DNA of 64,000 bases, from positions 3,373,501-3,437,500 of the forward strand of contig NZ_CP081869.1 in the NCBI RefSeq assembly GCF_019797865.1. The letters are read 5' to 3'. Source of the DNA: Chenggangzhangella methanolivorans. Its GTDB lineage: Bacteria; Pseudomonadota; Alphaproteobacteria; Rhizobiales; Methylopilaceae. This document shows, piece after piece, positions 51,766 to 63,466 of this stretch (position 1 is the stretch's first letter; every line of letters begins with the position of its first letter). The notes below the pieces were generated by a model. That model was not told where the DNA came from and ran no database searches. It saw nothing but the letters and a program-made list of their open reading frames with translations. Both the position numbers and the translations under genes were made by a program.

Positions 51766-54485
51766 ATGTCCGAAACGTCGAAACCCGCCGCTGATCCGGC
51801 GGCGCAACCGAGCGAAACGGAGCCGCGCGAAGGCTCCGCGGGCGAAACCGCGCCGCCGCTCGGCTTTCCCAAGCTGAGGGCCTGGGCCGCCACGGTGCCG
51901 TGGCGCGCCGTCGGGGCCATCGGCTCGCTGCTGCTGTTCGCGATCGTCCTCGTCGTGCTCCACAACCTCGTCGAGGAGGTGAAGCTCGAGGACGTCAAGA
52001 CCGCGATCTCGGCGACGCCCTGGCGCACGCTCGCGATCGCGCTTCTGGCGACGGCGGCGAGCTATGTGGCGCTCACCGGCTACGACTGGTTCGGCATCAT
52101 CCACATCAAGCGGCGCGAGGTCGGCTATCCGGTCGCGGCGCTCGCCTCCTTCACCGGCTACGCGCTCTCCTACACGATCGGCTTCCAGCTCGTGGTGGCG
52201 GGCGCCGTGCGCTACCGGATCTACGCCGGGGCGGGCTCGGAGCGGCCGAGGTCGCGGCCATCACGGCGATCTCGGCGCTGACGCTCTGGCTCGGCATCTT
52301 CTTCACGCTCGCGCTCGGCCTCGTCACCGAAGCGCCGGACGTCTCGAAGCTCGACGGGCTCTCGCCGGCCGTCAACATGGCGCTCGGGATCGCGATCCTC
52401 GCGGCGATCGCCGCCTATGTGTTCTGGATCTCGCGCAAGGAGCGGTCCGTCACGGTCGAGGGCTACACGTTGGCGCTGCCCGGCGTGAAGTCGACCGGCG
52501 CGCAGATCCTGATCGGTCTCGTCGACCTGCTGGGCGCCGCCTTCGCGCTCTGGATCCTGCTGCCGCCGGACGCCGTCATCGCCTTCCCGACCTTCGCGGC
52601 GCTCTTCGTCGTCGCCATGACGCTCGGCATGCTGAGCCATGCGCCGGGCGGCGCCGGCGTCATCGAGGCGACGGTGCTGCTGGCGCTGCCGGGCCTGCCG
52701 CCCGACAAGGTGCTGGCGAGCCTGCTGCTCTGGCGCGTCGTCTACTATCTCATCCCCTTCACGCTCGCGCTCGGCCTGCTCGGCGGCTCGGAGCTCGCGC
52801 GCCGCAAGGGCTATTTCGCGCGCGCCGGTTCGCTGCTCGCCGCCGTGATGCGGCCGGTCGCGCCGATCGTGCTGGGCGCCGCGGTGTTCCTCGGCGGCAT
52901 CGTGCTGCTGATCTCCGGCGCGCTGCCGGCCGAGACCGACCGCCTGCGGGTGCTGCGCCACGTCGTGCCGCTGCCCTTCGTCGAGGCGAGCCATCTGCTC
53001 GCAAGCGTCGTCGGCGTGGTGCTGCTGGTGGTGGCGCGCGGCCTGCTGCGGCGCCTCGACGGCGCCTATCGGGTCGCCCAGATCCTGCTGCTCGCCGGCC
53101 TCGTCTTCTCGATCACCAAGGGCGGCGACTTCGAGGAGGCGATCGTGCTCGGCGTCGTGCTGGCGCTGCTCACGGTCAACCGCCGCGCCTTCTACCGGCG
53201 CGCTTCGCTCTGGGACCAGGACCTTGCGCCCGCCTGGCTCGCGGCGGTCGTCATCGTGCTCGCGGGCTCGGTCTGGCTCGGCTTCTTCGCCTATCGCAAC
53301 GTCGACTATTCCAACGAGCTCTGGTGGGACTTCGCCTATCGCGGCGACGCGCCGCGCTTCCTGCGCGCAAGCCTCGCGGCGGGCGTCGCGGCGCTCGCGA
53401 TCGGGCTCCACGCGCTGCTCCACCGGCACGCGCGGCCGGCCGCGACGCCGCCGGAATCGGCTTCCCGGCTCGCCTCGATCGTCGCGACCTCGCCGCGCGC
53501 AGACTCGAACCTCGCCTTTCTCGGCGACAAGCGCTTCCTGTTCTGCGAGGCCGGCGACGCCTTCATCATGTACCAGGTGCAGGGCCGCAGCTGGGTAGCG
53601 ATGGGCGATCCCGTGGGCCCGCCGCAGCGCGCCTCCGAGCTGCTCTGGTCGTTTCGCGAGCTCGCCGACAAGCATGGCGGCTGGCCGGTGTTCTACCAGG
53701 CGAGCGTCGGTCGTCTGCCGATGTATCTCGATCTCGGCCTATCGCTGCTCAAGCTCGGCGAGGAGGCGCGCGTCGACCTGCGCACCTTCACGCTGGAGGG
53801 CAAGGCCGGCTACGAGTGGCGCTACGTCGACCGCAAGGCCCAGAAGGACGGGCTCGACATCTCGGTCGTCTCCGCGGCCGACGCCGTCGCGCTCTATCCG
53901 GAGCTGAAGCGCGTCTCCGACGCCTGGATGGGGTCGCGCAAGGCGGGCGAGAAGGGCTTCTCGCTCGGCTTCTGGAACGAGGAGTATCTGCGCCATTTCG
54001 ACATGGCGGTGGTGCGCTACCAGGGCCGGGTCGTGGGCTTCGCCAACGTCTGGAGCGGGGCCGACCGCGAGGAGGCGACCGTCGACCTCATGCGCTACGC
54101 GCCCGACGCGCCCAAGGGCGTCATGGACGCGCTGTTCGTGCGCCTGATGCTGCGCGCCAAGGCCGAGGGCTACCGCTGGTTCAACCTCGGCATGGCGCCG
54201 CTCTCGGGCCTCACCGAGCATCCGCTCGGTCCGACCTGGAACCGGGTCGGGGCCTTCGTGTTCCGCTACGGCGACAACTTCTACAATTTCGAGGGGCTTC
54301 GGACCTACAAGTCCAAGTTCAATCCGACCTGGGAGCCGCGCTATCTCGCCTGTCCGGGCGGTTGGGTGCTGCCCCAGATCCTGCTCGACATCACGGCGCT
54401 GATCGGCGAGGCGCCGAAGCGCGCGCTGTCAGCCCCGACGGGATCGGCGCTGCCGCCCCCGAGCGCGGAGGAGTCCGTCGCGTGA
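51766..54485 (+). CDS. mprF: Lysyl-phosphatidylglycerol synthase/flippase MprF (LpiA) (frameshifted)
   Basis: A roughly 906-residue membrane protein that transfers Lys from Lys-tRNA to phosphatidylglycerol and flips the product, lowering surface negative charge. The N-terminal two thirds has about 12-14 hydrophobic segments; the C-terminal DUF2156 domain (about residues 560-890) contains LAFLGDKRFLFCEAGDAFIM, YEWRYVDRKAQKDG and YRWFNLGMAPLSGL. One missing G near 52229-52231 separates VRYRIYAGAG from LGAAEVAAITAISALTLW. It overlaps acvB as TGATG. Rhizobial LpiA is acid-induced; whether that holds here is inference. Confidence 0.9.
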
Positions 54486-55852
54486 TGAAGTCTTTGATCG
54501 CGGGCGCGAGCGCCTGCCTGCTGTCCGCCGCGCTCTTCGCGGCCCCCGCGGCCGCCCAGGAGCTGCGGCGCGGAACCGTCGACAACGACACCATGAAGGG
54601 CGCGCCCATCGTCGCGCCGGCCGGGGAGCCGACCGCGATCGTCGCGCTCGTCTCCGATCTCGACGGCTGGACGCCGGCGCGGGCCGCGGAGGCCGACGAA
54701 TACGCCAAGGGCGGCGCCCTCGTCATCGGCGTCGACCTGCCGCGCTATCTCCAGGGCGTCGCCAAGAACACCGAGGACTGCATCTTCCTCTCCGGCGACA
54801 TCGAGGAATACGGACGACTCGCCGGCAAGGAGATGGGGCTGAAGAGCTACCGGCTCCCGGTGCTCGTCGGCGTCGGCAAGGGCGCCGACATCGTCTACGC
54901 GATGCTCGCCCAGGCGCCCGCCAACATGTTCTCGGGCGCGGTGTCCCTCGGCTTCACCGGCCGCGTGCCGCTCGCCAAGCCGCTCTGCGACGGCCCAAAG
55001 ACCGAGACCCGCGAGGGCCCCGACCTCGTGCTCGGCCACGATACGCCCGAGCCCATCCAGGGCGAGTGGCGGGTGCTGACCCGAGGGCCGGCCCCGGACT
55101 TTGTGAAGGACTTCGTCAAGGACCTGCCGACCGGCGACTTCGTCGAGGAGGACGCCTCCGCCGACATGGCCGCGGAAGCGCGCGACGCGGCCTTCGACAT
55201 CGGGGGCGGATCGCCCGACGCGGTCAAGAACCTGCCGCTGGTGATCTATCCGCCGACGAACCCGAACCCCAAGGGGCTCGCGGTGATCTACGCCGGCGAC
55301 GGCGGCTGGCGCGACCTCGACAAGCGCGTGGCCGACTTCCTCAACAAGGAAGGCTACGGCGTCGTCGGCGTCGACACGCTCCGCTACTTCTGGAACGAGA
55401 AATCCCCGCGCGAAATGGGCGACGATCTCGAGGCGATCGTCCAGCGCTACGGGACCGACTGGAAGATCAAGAAGGTGCTGCTCGGCGGCTATTCGTTCGG
55501 CGCCGACGTTCGCCTGGCCGCGGCTCTCCCGGCAGGTGCGCGACCAGGTCAAGCTGATGGCGCTGCTCGGGCTTTCCAAGACGGCCGACTTCGAGGTGTC
55601 GGTCTCCGGCTGGCTCGGCGTCGGCTCCGGCGACCATGACGTGCTCAAGCCCGCCGCGCAGTTGCCGATGGACAAGGTGATGTGCGTCTACGGCAAGGAC
55701 GAGCTCGACGAGAAGGACAACGACGTCGCCTGCGCGACGCCATCGCCCCGCAGGCCCGTTTCGAGCTGCCGGGCGGCCATCACTATGACGAGAACTACGA
55801 GGCGCTCGCCGGGCGGATCGACGCCGAGTTCGTCAAGCGCGCGGGCCCGTGA
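54485..55852 (+). CDS. acvB: AcvB/VirJ family lysyl-phosphatidylglycerol hydrolase (two compensating frameshifts)
   Basis: A periplasmic alpha/beta hydrolase of about 455 residues. A signal peptide (LIAGASACLLSAALFAAPAAA) is followed by an AcvB-specific N-terminal half and a C-terminal VirJ domain (about 245-455): LAVIYAGDGGWRDLDKRVAD, the Ser nucleophile in LLGGYSFGADV and a catalytic His in ELPGGHHYDEN. The frame shifts near 55515 and returns near 55740, leaving VRDQVKLMALLGLSKTADFE in the middle frame. In Agrobacterium AcvB hydrolyses lysyl-PG made by LpiA, which fits its overlap with mprF. Confidence 0.88.
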
Positions 55853-55998
55853 GGGCGAGGGGGCGGCGCGGCCTTTCGGCCGGAAACCCTGTTTCGAGCG
55901 CACGCTGGCGTTTCGCCCCGCCAGCAGTCTAAAAAAGCGGCGTGCTCGCGACGGCGGCTCTGGGGGCTTGGACGCCGGTCCGCGCTTGGGGAGTTCAG

Positions 55999-57474
55999 AT
56001 GACGGTCTATCCGGTGATTTTGTGCGGGCGGCTCGGGCACGCGGCTGTGGCCGCTGTCGCGAGGCGAGGCTCCGAAGCAGTTCATCGAGCTGTTTCGGCG
56101 AGGGCGGGGGAACGCTGTTCGAGCGGACGCTGACGCGGCTCTCCGCGGCGGACGGGTTCGGACGCCCGGTGGTGGTGTCGAACGAGGCCTACCGCTTCCA
56201 GATCGCCGAGGGTCTCGAAAAGGCCGGCGTGACGCCCGAGGCGGTGCTGCTGGAGCCGGTCGCGCGCAACACCGCGCCGGCGGTGGCGGCCGCCGCGGCG
56301 GCGCTCGCGGCGACCGATCCGGAAGCCATCATGGCGGTGATGCCGTCGGACCATGTGGTGACCCGCGTCGAGGAGTTCGTGGCGGCGGTCCGGACCGCCG
56401 CCGAGGCCGCGGCGGAAGGCCGGATCGTGCTGCTCGGCGTCAAGCCCGACGCGCCGAACGTCGGCTACGGCTACATCCGCGTCGGAGAGCCGATCACGCC
56501 CGGCGGGGCGGTGCGGAACGTCGTCTCGTTCCATGAGAAGCCGCAGCGTGAGATCGCCGAGGGCTTCCTGGCTTCGGGCGACTATCTGTGGAACGGCGGC
56601 TTCTTCATCATGAAGGCCTCGACGCTGCTCGACGAGGTGCGGCGGCTCGAGCCCGAGATCGCCTCGGCGGTCGACGCCGCGCTCGCCTCGGCGAAGTCCG
56701 GCGGCGGCGCGACCGCGCTCGGCGCCGAGGGCGCTTTCGACCTGCCCGTCGATCTCGATCGACTATGCGGTGATGGAGCGCACCGACGCGGCGGCCGTGG
56801 TGGCGATCGACGTCGGCTGGTCGGACATCGGCTCGTGGTCGGCGCTCGCCGACATCGGCGAGGCGGACGCCGACGGCAACGTCGCGACCGGCGACGCGCT
56901 GATGGAGCGCACCACCAACACGCTCGTCCACGCGCCCGACCGGTTGGTCGCGACGCTCGGCCTCGACAACGTCATGGTGGTGTCGACCGGCGACGCGGTG
57001 CTGGTGGCCGACCGCGCGCAGGCGCAAGGGGTGGCGGCGCTCGTCTCGGCGCTCAAATCCGCGGGCCGGCCCGAGGCCCATGTCCATTTGAAGCAGCACC
57101 GGCCCTGGGGCTCGTTCGAGCGCCTCGCGATCGGCGACCGCTTCCAGGTGAAGCGCCTCACCGTGAAGCCGGGCGGCAAGCTGTCGCTCCAGATGCACTA
57201 CCACCGGTCGGAGCACTGGGTGGTGGTGCGCGGCACCGCGCGCGTGACGGTCGACCAGACCGAGCAGTTCCTGCGGGAAAACGAGTCCGTCTACATCTCC
57301 GCGACCCAGTGGCACCGCCTCGAGAACCCGAAGCAGACGCTGGAGCTGATCGAGGTGCAGATCGGATCTTACGTGGGCGAGGACGACATCGTCCGCTCCG
57401 ACGACATCTACGCCCGCGACTCCCGCGACAAGCCGAAGGACTACGTCAACGTCCCGAAGTCGATGCAGAAGTAA
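55999..57474 (+). CDS. manC: Mannose-1-phosphate guanylyltransferase / mannose-6-phosphate isomerase (frameshifted three times)
   Basis: Bifunctional enzyme of the ManC/AlgA type making GDP-mannose. The nucleotide motif (MTVYPVILCG then GSGTRLWPLSR) is split by a missing base near 56028. An extra C near 56091 precedes GEGGGTLFERTLTRLSAADG. An extra C in the CCC near 56749-56751 precedes PSISIDYAVMERT. Other features are PSDHVV, FHEKP, DYLWNGGFF and GWSDIGSW. The C-terminal cupin isomerase has RPWGSFE and LQMHYHRSEHWVVVRGTARV. The ATG at 55999 follows GGGGAG. Restored length is about 491. It supplies exopolysaccharide or LPS precursors. Confidence 0.88.
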
Positions 57475-57493
57475 GTTGGCTTAGAAAGATCAG

Positions 57494-57526
57494 GCGCGGC
57501 CGCTTTCCTTGGGGAGGCGGCCGCGC
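57494..57526. terminator. Bidirectional terminator between manC and mmsA
   Basis: GCGCGGCCGC (57494-57503) and GCGGCCGCGC (57517-57526) form a perfect 10-bp stem with a 13-base loop between converging genes. The plus strand continues TTCGTTTGG, a weak T-rich tail. Confidence 0.65.
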
Positions 57527-57539
57527 TTCGTTTGGGCGG

Positions 57540-59039
<1,500 letters not shown>

Positions 59040-59183
59040 CTCGGCCTCTTCTCCTTGCCTCGCCGCCCCAAGCCGGGCGGCCCTTTCGTCCAGAAGCGCG
59101 CGAAACCGGCTCTGGCGTCTCCATGGGGCTTTCATGGACCCGGCGGCTCCCCGCCGGGCGACGCCGATCAGGAGCCGAACGCC

Positions 59184-59435
59184 ATGAAAACCCTCGTCCT
59201 CGCCGCCGGACTCGCAGCCTGCGCCATCGGTCTTGCGTCTCCCGCCTCGGCCGAGACGGGCCGCGCCGACGCCCAGTTCATCGGCATCGATCTCGACAAC
59301 GGCTCGATCTATTACAACGGCCGCAACTCAGGTCGATACTGCCTCTACCAGACCGTCCGCGTGTTCAACCGCGTCACCGGCTATTACGAGCGCCGCCGCG
59401 CCCGCCGCTGCGGCCGCGGCCTCTACTTCCGGTGA
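59184..59435 (+). CDS. Small exported protein with two cysteines
   Basis: An 83-residue protein. A Sec signal ([20 protein letters not shown] then A-ETG) is expected to be cut near residue 24, leaving about 60 residues. The mature part is Tyr/Arg-rich with two Cys (RYCLYQTV and RRCGRGLYF) that could form a disulfide. GGAGCC lies before the ATG. No family is recognised; similar short secreted Tyr/Arg proteins occur in Hyphomicrobiales. It precedes the caspase-like gene by 109 bp. Confidence 0.7.
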   Translation: MKTLVLAAGLAACAIGLASPASAETGRADAQFIGIDLDNGSIYYNGRNSGRYCLYQTVRVFNRVTGYYERRRARRCGRGLYFR

Positions 59436-59544
59436 CCGCGCGGCGCGTCGTCGCCTCGATGACGCTTGATCACGACAAATGATCGGTGGATGACTTCGCC
59501 CGGGGCCGCCGCAGAGCCGCCTCGGGCCTTGGGGAAGACGCGAC

Positions 59545-61633
59545 ATGACGGCGAGCCGCCTGTTCCGATCCATCCTGCTCGTCTGGGCGGCGCTGATCCC
59601 GGCATGGGCCCATGCGGCGCCCCAGGGCCTCACCGACAACACGGACTCGATCGCGGTCGTGGTCGGCAACCGCGACTACAAGCAGACCGTGCCGGTCGAC
59701 TTCGCGGCGAACGACGCCGACGCCATCAAGGCGTTCCTCGTCGGCTCGCTCGGCTTTCGCGAGCAGAACGTCTTCGTCCTGAAGAACGCGACGCTGAACG
59801 AATTCAACCAGGCGTTCGGCACCGAGAAGAACCCGCAGGGCGGCCGGCTCTGGCGCAGCGCCGTGGAAGGCAAGTCCAACGTCTTCGTCTATTATTCCGG
59901 CCACGGCGCGCCCGACTTCAAGACGCGCCAGCCCTTCCTGCTGCCGCAGGACGGCGACCCGAACAGCCCCGAAAGCGGCTATCCGCTCGAGACGCTCTAC
60001 CGCAATCTCGACCTCGTGAAGCAGAAGGTCGGCGCCGACCGCAACGTCGTCGTCATGGTCGACGCGTGCTTCACCGGCGAGACCGGGCGATCGGGCGAAT
60101 CCCTGCTCGCGGTCTCCGCGCCGGGCTTCGCGCCGGCCAAGCCCAAGACCGGAGGCGGGGTCATACGCCTGGCCGCCACGTCCGGCGCGACGCCCGCCAA
60201 CTGGGATTCGCGCGCCAAGCTCGGCCTCTTCACCAGCCGCATGCTGATGGGGGCGGCTGGCCTCGCCGACGGCGCGGACGGCGCCAAGCCCGACGGGCTC
60301 GTGGCGTGGAGCGAGCTCCAGAAATATCTCGACGACACGGTGGAGGCGGACGCGCGGCGGGATTCCGGACGCGAGCAGATCCCGGAGGTCGATCCGTCGA
60401 ACATCATCCTGAAGGTCGCGGCCCCCGTGCCCGCGATCGCGCCGAGCTTCTCTCGGCCGCGCGCGACGAGGCGGCGTGGAAGCGCGCGAGCCAGGCCGGC
60501 ACGCGCGAGGCGCTCGAGGCCTATGTGGGCCAGTGCGGCGAGGTCTGCGCCTACCGGCAGGACGCGATGGCCAAACTGTTCGAGGGCCAGCGCTCGACCC
60601 AGGCGCTGCGCGACGCCGAGAACTGGCGGAGCTTGAGCGCCGCCGGCAAATATGAGGACTACCTCAAGACCTGCTCGCCGATCTGTGCCTATCGCTCGCT
60701 TGCCGAGGGCTATCTCGGCCGTCCCGTGGCGGCGGAGGGCGCGCGGGCGCGACCGAGTGCGACGACCTCGCCGCCGCCCCGAACGATCCCGACAAGCCGG
60801 CGGACGCCAAGGGCGTGCCGCTGTCGCGGATCGAGGCGCGGCCTGCGATCGCGGCTTGCAAGAAGGCCGCGGAGAGCCAACCCGCCGAGCGGCGCTTCGC
60901 CTATCAGCTCGGCCGCGCCTACGACAAGGCGGAGCGCTATCGCGACGCCTTCGCCTCCTACAAGGCCGCGGTCGACGCCGGTTCGGTCGCGGCGATGAAC
61001 AATCTCGCGACGCTCTACGAGAACGGCGAGGGCGTGAAGGTCTCGCTGCCCGAGGCCTATCGGCTCTATTCGAAGGCCGGCGAGGCCGGAAACGTGCTCG
61101 GCATGTCGAACGCCGGCCGCATGACCGAATATGGCCGGGGGACGCAGAAGAGCGTCGAGGGCGCGGTCCGCTGGTACCGGATGGCGGCCGAGGCCGGAGA
61201 CGTGCCGTCGATCGTCAAGCTCGTGCCGCACTACAACGCCGGCACGGCGGGCCTGCCGCGAGACCCGCAGAAGGGCTTCGATCTCTTCCGTCAGGCCGCC
61301 GATAAGGGCGACCCGAGCGCGCTCGCCACCATGGCGGTGCTGATCGACAACGGCTTCGGCTCGTTCTTCCCCGGCGAGAAGCCGGTCGTGCTCCTGAAGC
61401 GCGCGCTGGCCAAGGGGATCGCGGGCTCGGCCTCAATCTCCGCGCTCGACGGCAACGCCCAGAAGCTGAAGCCCGCCACCGTCAAGGCGCTGCAGAAGGA
61501 GCTCGGCAAGGACGAGTTCTACACCGGCCCGCAGGACGGCAAGTTCAATCCGGTGTTCGTGCGGGCGCTCGACACTTACGCGAAATACCAGGAGCAGCAG
61601 GATCCAGGCGCCCAGGCGAAGGCCGCGGAGTGA
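59545..61633 (+). CDS. Exported caspase-like (C14) protein with Sel1 repeats (frameshifted twice)
   Basis: A roughly 695-residue protein. A signal peptide (ILLVWAALIPAWAHA) precedes a caspase-fold peptidase (about residues 35-295). The strand SIAVVVGNRDY is followed by the catalytic His120 in FVYYSGHGAP and Cys175 in VVMVDACFTGET, so the dyad is intact. A linker rich in paired Cys (YVGQCGEVCAYRQDAM, KTCSPICAYRSLAE) leads to four or so Sel1-like repeats (YENGEGVKVSLPEAYRLYSK, YGRGTQKSVEGAVRWYRMAA). Breaks near 60436 and 60755 give three frames. The stop overlaps the next gene's first possible codon (GTGA). Cleavage target unknown. Confidence 0.82.
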
Positions 61634-63152
61634 GGGACAGGGACAACGCGGCGCCATTCTCCCCTCCCCCTTGCGGGGAGGGGTCGGGGGAGGGGGTGGT
61701 TCCGGATGAGGGGCAGAGGGCGACGCTGCTCCACGCGCAACGCCGCCGCTCCATCTTGAACCACCCCCACTCTTACCCTCCCCGCAAGGGGGAGGGAGCG
61801 GAGACGTCGCGCTCGTTCAAGACCGCGTCCCGCCTTGCGGCCGGGGTGGCCACCGCTCTCCTCCTCTCCGCCTCCCCCGCTTCCGCCGATCCGCTCGCCA
61901 AATGGCTCGACGCCGTCGAGACCTGCGCGCCGGCTCGCCCGCTGACGCTCGCGGTGGTCGGGGTCGAGCCGAGCCAGACCGCGCTTTCGCGCGAGCAGGC
62001 CGAGGAGGTGAGGCTCGCCATCGAGTCCCGGCTTCAGGCCACCGGCCGCGCCAAGCTCGCGGCGGCGTCCGATGTCGTCCGGATCAAGGGCCTACGCGAG
62101 GGAACCACGGGCCTGACCGCGGACGAGGCCGAGGCGCAGATCCGCGCGGCGTTTTCGGGCGACGCCACGGTGTTCTTCGCCGATCCCCAGCGCGAGGGCG
62201 CCAAGGCGAGCGTCCGTCTGCTCGCCATCGGCGCGCGCGCCGACTGCAAGGCGACGAGCGAGCCGATCGAGGTGCCCGTCCGCGAGGGGCCGGGCCTCGC
62301 CGACATCGACCAGCTGTTTTTCGGGCGCGGTCCGCGCGCTGGGGCAGGCGGCGGCGGAGGCTGCGAGCGTCACCGTCTGCCCGTTCCGCGCGGCGTCGGG
62401 CCATTCCACCTGCGGGGCGGCGCTCGCCGAGCGGCTCACCATCGCGCTCGACGCCGAGGCGCGCTCGGCCAATCGCGTGCTGAGGGGCGGGACGCTCGAG
62501 GTGAAGCGCGCCGCGGAAGGGGCCTGCGAGGCCGGCGGCGAAAATCTCGTCGCGCTGGGGGGCTTCGACCACGACCGGCAGGGCCAGTCCTGGATGAGCC
62601 TCGAATTCCGCCGCGGCGGCGCGGTGCTGGCGCCGGTCGGCCGGCGGAAGATCTCGATCGAGGCGCTCGGCTGCGACCCGGCGATGCGGCCGTTTCTCGA
62701 CCATGTGGCGGCGACCGCGGCCACCGATCGCGCCAAGCTCGACATCGCGGCGCTCCAGAACCCGTTTTCGAGAGGCCAGCGGCTCGACGTCCGCATCGCG
62801 TCGAGCGCGCGCCAGAAGCTCTACTGCTGGGTGCTGGCCCCCGACGAGACCGGCTTCGTGGCGCTGCCTGTCCGAGGCGGCAAGGCGACGGATGCGCCGG
62901 GCGACCGGCGCTACCCGCGCGGCTTCGGCCTCGCGGAGATCGTGCTTCAGGAGCCGTTTCGAAAACCTGTTCTCGTGCTTCGCCGCCGAGAACGGCCTGC
63001 CGCAGGCGCTGGAGGCGCGCTGGATGGCCGCCTCGCCGGGCGCCGATGGCGACGCCAAGCTGCTGTCTCGGGCCGAAATCCTCGACCTCATGGAGCAGAT
63101 CCGCGCGACGCCGGGAGTTCGGGAAGCGACGACGCGGATCGTGGTGCGGTGA
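61630..63152 (+). CDS. Exported DUF4384-like protein (frameshifted twice; start unclear)
   Basis: A signal peptide (SRLAAGVATALLLSASPASA, coding near 61825-61888) is followed by a region of repeated alpha/beta character (VVGVEPSQTALSREQAEEVR) and a C-terminal DUF4384-like domain (RGQRLDVRIASSARQKLYCW then VLAPDETGFVALPV). Extra T bases in TTTTT (62318-62322) and TTT (62957-62959) split it; repair gives QLFSGAVRALGQAAAEAA and QEPFENLFSCFAAENGL. The frame is open back to a GTG at 61630 through the family D repeat, with no ATG between, so the true start is unclear (possibly a TTG near 61756). It lies next to the caspase-like gene, as is often seen for such pairs. Confidence 0.72.
61659..61798. 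repeat. Palindromic repeat, family D, at the 5' end of the following gene
   Basis: The left arm has CTCCCCTCCCCCTTGCGGGG then AGGGGTCGGGGGAGGGGGTG. The right arm has CCACCCCCACTCTTACCCTC then CCCGCAAGGGGGAGGG, its near complement, across about 65 bp. The element begins 26 bp after the caspase-like stop and ends just before the signal peptide of the next protein. Confidence 0.8.
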
Positions 63153-63161
63153 TCTCTTTCT

Positions 63162-63272
63162 CGTCCCGGACTTGATCCGGGACCCAGAACCGACGGCGGT
63201 TCAGGCAGATCCTCGACGCCTCAGTTCACTTGTCACCCGTCTCGGTTCTGGGTCCCGGATCAAGTCCGGGAC
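63162..63272. repeat. Intergenic palindromic repeat, family C copy 2
   Basis: Arms CGTCCCGGACTTGATCCGGG then ACCCAGAACCGA (63162-63193) and TCGGTTCTGGGT then CCCGGATCAAGTCCGGGAC (63242-63272) are inverted complements. The left arm is similar to the element at 7907-8007. Confidence 0.8.
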
Positions 63273-63335
63273 AAAAGCGCCGCGGAGCCGGAAAGGTGGA
63301 TGCGCCGAATGCGCCGGGCATGACGCGCCAAGACG

Positions 63336-63462
63336 AACTGCGTGCTTCGAGACGGCTCTTCGAGCCTCCTCAGCATGAGAAAGGTCGGAGGATCTGATTC
63401 AGAGCCACAACGATCCTCATGCTGAGGAGCGGCCGTCAGGCCGCGTCTCGAAGCACGCAATG
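63336..63462. repeat. Intergenic palindromic repeat, family A copy 4
   Basis: Left: GCGTGCTTCGAGACGG then CCTCCTCAGCATGAGAAAGG. Right: ATCCTCATGCTGAGGAGCGG then GCGTCTCGAAGCACGCA. It is the most symmetric copy and lies outside the nitrate locus, just before the last gene's stop codon. Confidence 0.85.
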
Positions 63463-63466
63463 CCCC

